NCBI RefSeq assembly: GCF_020921035.1
Contig: NC_063160.1
Coordinates: forward strand, 23,345,095 to 23,409,094
Source: Rhodamnia argentea
Lineage: Eukaryota > Streptophyta > Magnoliopsida > Myrtales > Myrtaceae
Length of the DNA stretch: 64,000 bases
Direction of reading: 5' to 3'
A model generated the notes under the pieces. It saw only the letters and a list, made by a program, of their open reading frames with translations, did not search any database and was not told the DNA's origin. A program made the translations under genes and the position numbers. Shown here piece by piece: positions 57,381-64,000 of the stretch; positions within the stretch are counted from its first letter, which is position 1, and each line of letters starts with the position of its first letter.

Positions 57381-59198
57381 TAGCGACTTATCTTCCGTGG
57401 TTGTAACTGGTAGTTTTCATGGAATAATGTTCGGCTGGTGGAAAAAGTAATTTCGGCAAGGGACAAGGTTAACTCTTTGATTACTTGCATGCGCTGCTCA
57501 AGAGTCACAGCTGATTGCTTGAAAGTGGAATTGGAAATTTATTATTTAGACAGTTGAAGATTGTAATTTCAGGTTTCTGTTGGGCTTTAGTCTTCACAGA
57601 TGGGGTATCTGAAATGGGTTCTTTCAGCTTGTGCTTCTCTGGCTTCTTGGTTGGTGTTGTATTGACGATTTGAAGGTCTTCTCTTCTGATTCGAGGAAAA
57701 ATCTCCCAGTTCTGAATTTTGGAAAGAAGGCTTGATAATTGTTTTGATTCAGTATGATTGGAATTAAAACGGTTGTAGACAAAAATGAACCTCCAGATGT
57801 AAAGGGACTGCATTGGCAGAAAAGTTAGAGAAGATCGAATCAGAGGCAAAGAAAAATGGCATCTTGTTTACAACCCCTGGTAATGTCATATGAAATTATG
57901 TCTACAGTTGATGCAATTTTGTATATTAATATTCTCAAATGCTAATATGGTTGCCACAAGAGAATGCCGTCTTCTAGTTTTTTAGGGCATTTGCTATGAT
58001 TTTTCTTTTCTCAGAAGATTGTAGTGATGAACTAGCAGTTTGCAGAGTTACATCATCTTTGAGTTCATGTCGTATGTTGTAGTGGAGGTAACGTAGTTTC
58101 ATGTAGCATTCACCAGATTGATGTACTCCTTATGTTTTTTTGGTGGAAGTGTAACCTTCAAGGAAAAGAAAATTTATGTGCTTCGGTCCAACTCACAGAC
58201 TAAAAGTGGATCAAGTTTCTTGTTTATTCTTTGGCCGTTTTAAAGATTTTTGGTTCGATAAATGCAAAGATCAGAACCAGATCTTTGGTAGTTGGTATAA
58301 TCGGCGAAGGGTTTACAGATTAAACTTGTGCAAATCTTCACAAACAGAATTAGCTCTGAAGCATGACAGTGTAGGATTGATGGTACTTGTTCTGTCATGC
58401 AGAGGTCGACATTTCAGCTGCTGGTGGTTCAGCCATTAACATCTTTGTCCTCCGAATCAACAGTACTGGCCATTGGGCACCGGCATGACTGTTGCCCTCA
58501 AGCAAGCGGGAAAAATATTATGGAGACTTACCCTGTCGATGATGCGGCCGGCAAATCGAGCTTAACCCCTAATTTGAGCTGAATACGAGAAAACTCTTCG
58601 GCTGAGTTTCTGGCACAGACCGCCTGATCCTATGTTCATGTCTGTTTTCGAGATGTGAATACGATAACAACTTCGTAAACTCGGGCAATGTCCAAACTGT
58701 GGATCTGTCAAGTATTTGCTTCACTGATCCGCTACTTTCTCCAACAGCATGACAAATACATTCTGTGGGGCTCAAGAAAGATCAACACCAGTCGAGCCAA
58801 CACTTTTCTTTTCTTAAAGGAAAATACTCGATTTTTATTTTTATTTTTATGTTTTTAACTAAAGTTTTCAACGTTAACGTCAAACAAGTGGGGCCCAAGT
58901 AAGCCGAAAAAGAGGGAAGCACTTGAAAACGAACTGAAGCATGTCGCCAAATGAGGCCCCCCCACTTTTGTGGTGATATTAAAAAAGGGCACGCTTCACT
59001 TTCATCTCCATAGACATATGATGATGAAGTCTACACTGAGAACGTGGGTTATGCACCTTTTGCTTTACTTTTGAATTTCAAATTCAATCCAAACAGAAAG
59101 GGAGAAAAAATCGCAAAGAGGGGCAACGTTAATCTTGGTGTTTCCAGTTCCAAGTTTGTGTCTTTTTTGAGGCTTTGAAGCATTGCTAAGCCCCAACC
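57381..59198. other. DUF971 3' flank and intergenic DNA
   Basis: No gene called. A 115-codon minus-strand frame at 57505-57849 contains a protein-like stretch (IQNWEIFPRIRREDLQIVN), but it has no splice partner or known family. It could be a gene fragment. Confidence 0.4.
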
Positions 59199-61934
59199 AT
59201 GGGAGATTCAAGCTGTCTCATGATGCAACCCTTGTCTCACTCTTCAGTCTTCACCAATGACGCCACTGAGGTAACTCCAAGAAACTGCACTGTGAATTTA
59301 TCGTCTTCTTTCGTTTGTATTCAGATTGTTGTGTCCAGATGCCAGAAGAGCTCAACTTAGTGTCCTGTCCTGTTCATGCTTATGATTAACTTCACCTGAT
59401 CATTGCATGAGTACGATGAATTTAGCTGGAGGGTTGGTGTACAATAATGTTTCTTCTGCTCATCACACTTAATTGTATAGACAATTCTTCGTGACTCGTG
59501 TTTGATCGGCTAGTTTGCTAAATATTAATGCTAGAAACATGCGGAATTGTCTGCTTGAAATGAATCAGTAGGTACTTGATATAGGAGAACTTTATTTATC
59601 TGTGGGTATCGGGGAACATTTGGATCTGAACTTTGCATTTAATGTCGAAAATCTCCCTTAATGCAGGGGAACCCAATTCATGCTCTCGGGCAGTCAGTCT
59701 CGTTCGGCAGGTTCGTGTCAGAAGAGTCCTTGTCATGGGAGAAATGGTCAAGCTTCTCTCGGAAGCGCTATGTCGAAGAGGCCGAGAAGTACTCCCGGCC
59801 AGGGTCGGTCGCGGAAAAGAAAGCCTTTTTTGAGGCTCACTACAAGAAATTGGCCGAGAAGAAAGCGGCGGCCTTGCTCGAGCAAGCGAATGGGGACTTG
59901 AGCGATGTTGCTGACTTGGAACGTGAAGTTGATGTCTTAGATTCTCAGGAAATTGTAAATCCTAACCAAGAGGTCAAGAACCTAAGGCAAGTGCATAATC
60001 TGGGTGGTGAGATGAAGGAAAATGATAACAGAGAGGATAGAGGATCGCAGTTAACTGATAAATCCATCGTGATTGTGGAAAATGCCAAGGATGAATCATT
60101 GAAAGAGCTTGCCACCGACTCTTCCCCGGTCAAATGCTCCGAGGTGAGCTTTGTTACTTCTAGCAGTGACAAGTATGGAATGAGTGATTTAAACGAGAAG
60201 GGCCTTGATTCACAAATAAATTCTGTAAGCTAGTGTCTCAATGGCTGGTCGTAGGTGAACTTGAGGCTCACATGAAACTCTAAATATTAGCAGAGGCAGA
60301 AATTCCTCGCAGGCACTTGCTCTATTTCTTATGATAAGCCTTGCCAATTTTTGTTATTGCCCTATATCACAATAATGAGTACCTTTTATGTTGACTGCAG
60401 GCACTTAAAAGCACAAAATCGGCATACCCTTCAGCCACTCCTTTATTTGGGAAGAGGTGCCTTGTTTATTTTTTGCAGTGTGCAAATTATGTTGTTTCGG
60501 TTTGAATGAATGCAATCATCGAAGCATGGCAATCTCCAACATCCATTTAACATAATTGAGTTGTGTTGCAGAAAACTGGGGGATCACTTAGCCACTGGAA
60601 CGAAAACAGGCCAAAAAAGGCGCTCCCTTGCTACCAAGTAAGAAGTCTTGACTCTCATTCCATTGATCACATGGTGTTTCATTTCACAGGCTTACCATGG
60701 GTACTTTAGGGTTCTGCAGAATAGGATCATTGCAGGATTTCACTGAGTTGACCATAGTCGGGTGGAGTCAGATATTGGAATGTCATCTCAAGTCTCACCC
60801 TGTCTTACTGAGTTCTGTATATAAAATACTACGATGGCAAAAATAACATTTTCCGCTAATTGTATCCTCGTGGATGTTCTCGGACCAATTTCTCCCTTCG
60901 TTTACGGAGTTGGAGGACATGTTCTAATTGGTGCTGATCTTTCCATGTGGGCTAAATGTTGTGGGAGAGGATCAATTCTCCTGTGGTGCACATTGGTGTT
61001 ATAATCATTGGCCAAAAAAAAGACTATTAAGATCAACCTTTGCCACATCTTCTGCTTAAAGAAGCATCAACTGCTTGTGGCACCTCCCTATCTAAAATCC
61101 CTGTTAAAGTAGAGCTCAGTTATATTGACTCATCTCATTCTTTTTACCAGGTTTTCAAAGTTTCTGTCTGCATGCAAAAGCAATTTACAGTCACCAAAGT
61201 CATCTACACCCGGATTGAGCACCAAAGGAAAAACTGCAAAAGGCAAGGAGGTAAGGCAGCATCTCTCTCTCTCTCTCTCTATGCCAGTTCTAGAAGGTAG
61301 AGAGCAGCGCAAACCATGTGGGTTAGGAAAATAATGTACAGATGTAGCAAGATTAGAGGTCATCTTCTCTAAAATGGGATTTTGTAAATCTTGAACATTT
61401 AGCATGAACTAAAAATCCATAAAAATTTGACTGCATTAAAAAGTCAAGCTAAAAATATCCCATTCTCAAGCAGTTAAACTTGCCTTTGGCCTTTCTTTTC
61501 AATTTTTTTATCGTCTAAAGCTTATTGACTCGGTTCACCCTGCAACACTTACATTCACTTCCACAGGACAAAGCAATTGAAGAACCAATTAAATGGAGTC
61601 ATAGCTTCTGTTTTTGCGTGGGGAACTCTTCAAGTATTCGCAAAGGAAAAGAAAGAGCAGAGCATCAGACGAAAAATGTATGTCCTCGATTCATGTCTCT
61701 AGACAGTAGACAGATCTATTAGGAATTTTTTTTCCTTTTCATATCTAATTTTGCAGGTCCAACACTCCTTCCCAATCCACCAGGAGAGGAAGAAAGCTCA
61801 CGACATCAATGATGATGCAAAGCATGATCTCTCTATCTCCTCAAAGATCTTTGATGAATGATGATCACCGAAAACATGTAAAGGAAAGGAAGGGTCAAGC
61901 GCCAACCAAGTTGAATGCTTTGGAGGCTCGTTAA
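59199..61934 (+). CDS. WVD2-like / TPX2-family microtubule-associated protein
   Basis: WVD2-like proteins bind cortical microtubules. Exons 59199-59270, 59667-60224, 60401-60456, 60572-60637 and 61151-61250 fit in phase. The N-terminus MGDSSCLMMQPLSHSSVF and the block GNPIHALGQSVSFGRFVSEE, WEKWSSFSRKRYVEEAEKYS and KKAFFEAHYKKLAEKKAAAL are typical of the WDL7 branch, as is KFSKFLSACKSNLQSPKSS in exon 5. The last two exons are ambiguous. The strong acceptor at 61567 leads to a stop at 61861 (355 residues). A weaker acceptor at 61574 opens another frame through 61757 to a stop at 61934 (377 residues), whose KEKKEQSIRRK and STRRGRKLTTS better resemble the basic end of TPX2 motifs. The full KLEEK motif of longer relatives is not evident in either. 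Confidence 0.85.
61261..61282. repeat. (CT)n microsatellite in WVD2-like intron
   Basis: Eleven base pairs past the exon 5 donor a CT run of about 20 bases occurs on the plus strand. Confidence 0.8.
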
Positions 61935-62856
61935 TAGACATCTCTTATTGAATAGAATATTCAAGTGTAAAGATTAGTTGCTACTACTACCACCACAGGA
62001 ATTGCACTGAACGCTGTTCAGGAGGCTAAATTCCTGTCAAGCAGATAGAAGAACAATCTCTTATTGTCGCGAAACAAATATCAACCCGAGGAAAATTCAA
62101 GGAAAATGCATGGACATGGACTGGATTGATTTGGGGAGCTCATGCTGTATGCATAGTTTCATGTTGTTAGTAGTCAGTAAGCTGTAAAAAATTGGACTTT
62201 TCCCGTTCCTGAAACCTTGTGATTGGTTTGACAACTGTCGTCTCTAGTGATTCAATCAGAAATAAATAGTGAAAGAGTACAGAGCGAGAACGTGCATTTG
62301 CTCTTTGCTATGTTCGGATCAATTGAGCAAGGGAAGTGGACAGCAGCAATTACTAAGATTTGGTACATAAAGAGGAGCAAAACAAATGAAAGCAGAAAGT
62401 TCGATAGACTAAATCGAAGTAGTAGCACGGTCGAGCTTCATGGGTATCGAGCACGATCCGCTCCCTTCTATATTCAATTATAGTCTGTCACATTGGTCTG
62501 TGAATTAGTTCCTCTGTGCTCAAGGGCTGACCCAGTACATTAGAAAGACTTCTGCAGAAATCAATCAAGGAGAGAGATGATCATGTCCGCTAGAGACGTC
62601 GCAGACAGTTCTTGTTTTGGCAAGCTGTTCGTTTCATTCTCTTTCCCCTGGCCAAAATGGGCTTCAGTCAAACCAGACTTGAAAGGTTCTTTGCAGATCC
62701 AGGCCCAGACTTCACGCCTCCCAGTCCTCCTCTCTCTCATCTCCCTCTCTGTCTCTGCTCAATGCTGGAAGTTTGCGACTGTGGAGGTCGAAAAACCAAC
62801 CTTCTACCGTTTCGCATAGCGGTTTTGCGGTTGTTCTTGGTGCATCCCAGTAATCA
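61935..62856 (+). other. WVD2-like 3' flank and ATP12 upstream region
   Basis: Probable 3' UTR of the WVD2-like gene, then the ATP12 promoter and leader. A ctctctctca tract at about 62730-62760 lies about 100 bases before the ATP12 start. Confidence 0.45.
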
Positions 62857-64000
62857 ATGGCTGCTAATTCGTCGCTACTGTTGCGCAAAACCCTGAAATC
62901 GGTTCTAAATCCTTCCATCTTGGCGTCTCTGACCTCCCATCCCCGGCGGCTCAGCTCCGTCGTCACCGCCCAAACCCAACCCGACGGCCCGTCTTCCTCC
63001 TTCACGTTCTCCGCCGACGGCGACAAGGCCGACGACAGAATATACGTCAAGGCTCCGAGCCCGAAGCCGGCGTCCGCCTCCGACCCTTCTTCGGTGACGA
63101 TGCCCATGGCGTTCATGACGGGGTCCATCGTGGGGAAGCGATTCTACAAGCAGGTGACGGCGAGGGAGGCCGACGATGGGAACGGCTGGACCGTGATGCT
63201 CGATTACAGGACCCTGAAGACGCCTGCCAAGAGGCCTCTCAAGCTCCCAACTCTCGCTCTCGCCAAGGCCATTGCTGCTGAGTGGGAATATCAGGTGCTT
63301 AAAACTGTCATTCGTCTCGGCTCAATTTCGTTCCTTTCTATGGCGTTTCTGGAATTTGAATGACTTGGGGATGTTTAGCTGGTTACGTTTGTGCAAAGTT
63401 GATCTGGTGTGGATTCCTTGTATAGAAGTTCTAGTTCTGAGTTGTGTTTAAAGATCATATGGTTGGAGCTGTGAAATGAAGTGTTGATCATTGTAGCAAA
63501 CAGATGGGATAAGGCCTTTCACGATGCCTCTGATGAAACTCGCTTGCACGGCGCTGGAGAGAGTTCCGCTTACTCGGCCGAAGATCGTTCAACACCTGAT
63601 GAAGAAATTCAGTCAAGACCTGGTCTTCTGCCGGGCGCCGGAGGACAATGTCTTGACGAGTGATGTTCACGGTACGTTATTAGTGAATGTGACTTGTGAG
63701 TTCTGATTTGTCTTTGATAATATTTTCAGATCTTCAATTTTGAGTTGGCAAATTACATATGAAACTTCGTTAGTTTATGTTCCTTTTTTAACCAAAACTA
63801 ATATCGTGTTGGAGCTTGGTGAAATCTCTGCTGATGTATTTCGACCAAAATGAATCATTAGGCCTCGACCAATGTTTCGGGGATAATATGCAGAATGAAT
63901 TTCTTTGAACTCTTGAGCAACAATATATTGCAGTTTTTGTATACTTAATGTATTTTTCATGTTAAATTAGCACCACCCATTTAGCTTTGGCTTTCCATAG
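62857..64000 (+). CDS. ATP12: Mitochondrial F1-ATPase assembly factor ATP12 (ATPAF2), 5' part
   Basis: ATP12 chaperones the alpha subunit during assembly of the F1 sector of mitochondrial ATP synthase. Two exons are visible: 62857-63294 and 63497-63671, ending in a G of a split codon. The remaining exons lie beyond the window, so this is a partial gene cut by the window edge. The first 60 residues form a Ser/Arg/Leu-rich, acid-poor presequence (SLLLRKTLKSVLNPSILASL). The ATP12 domain starts at about residue 95 (VGKRFYKQVTARE) and continues WTVMLDYRTLKTPAKRPLKL, ALAKAIAAEWEYQ, QTDGIRPFTMPLMKLACTAL and HLMKKFSQDLVFCRAPED. The ATG at 62857 has MAANSSLLL, typical of the family. No stop is present before the splice donor at 63672. 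Confidence 0.92.

Noticed and set aside
57505-57849. Minus-strand frame with a protein-like stretch
   Set aside because: No known family, no splice partners, and it sits in the 3' flank of the DUF971 gene; support is too weak to call a gene.

Overview
The window is nuclear DNA from a flowering plant. It holds intron-rich genes with GT-AG junctions and AT-rich introns, plant-only families (augmin subunit 6, a PUX1-type UBX protein, an R2R3-MYB, a WVD2-like microtubule protein), and many short non-autonomous transposons. Protein similarity points to a eudicot, probably a woody rosid. A Myrtales-like origin is only a suspicion. No operon, CRISPR array, rRNA gene or intact transposase was seen.

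Ten protein-coding genes could be assembled exon by exon with matching reading phases. From left to right they are: PUX1 (minus, 5765-8968); AUGMIN subunit 6 (plus, 13072-20102); a PP2A B'/B56 regulatory subunit (plus, 24652-30078, one 3.85-kb intron); a CXE11-type carboxylesterase (plus, 32798-36507); a C3HC4 RING protein (minus, 37548-39046); a GT92/DUF23 glycosyltransferase (minus, 40077-42268, start region out of frame by one base); an R2R3-MYB (plus, 47880-48954); a small DUF971 protein (plus, 54942-57380); a WVD2-like/TPX2-family protein (plus, 59199-61934, ambiguous 3' end); and the first two exons of the mitochondrial F1-ATPase assembly factor ATP12 (plus, from 62857, running off the window).

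The genes do not form one pathway. AUG6 and the WVD2-like protein both act on microtubules; PUX1 (CDC48 adaptor) and the RING protein both belong to ubiquitin/CDC48 biology. From memory, the gene order combines two paralogous Arabidopsis blocks, one near At3g27310-At3g27340 (PUX1, CXE11, DUF23/RING, DUF971) and one near At5g40660-At5g40740 (ATP12, DUF23, AUG6), so the window may preserve an order older than that duplication.

The gaps between genes carry most of the repeats. They include a 503-bp-period tandem array (385-1490), hAT-like elements (2786-3534, and 22796-23316 with a perfect 8-bp target duplication), Mutator-like elements with long inverted ends and 9-bp duplications (49960-50410 exact; 52957-53505 and 53905-54455 degenerate), a PIF/Harbinger-like element (51623-52931), a palindromic element (11928-12342) and two tRNA-derived SINE-like sequences. 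The least expected pattern is a GC-rich core with similar wording inside AT-rich elements whose ends belong to different families. No clearly new biological system was found; the best leads are that shared core, the adjacent GT92 and RING genes, and the two open frames at the end of the WVD2-like gene.
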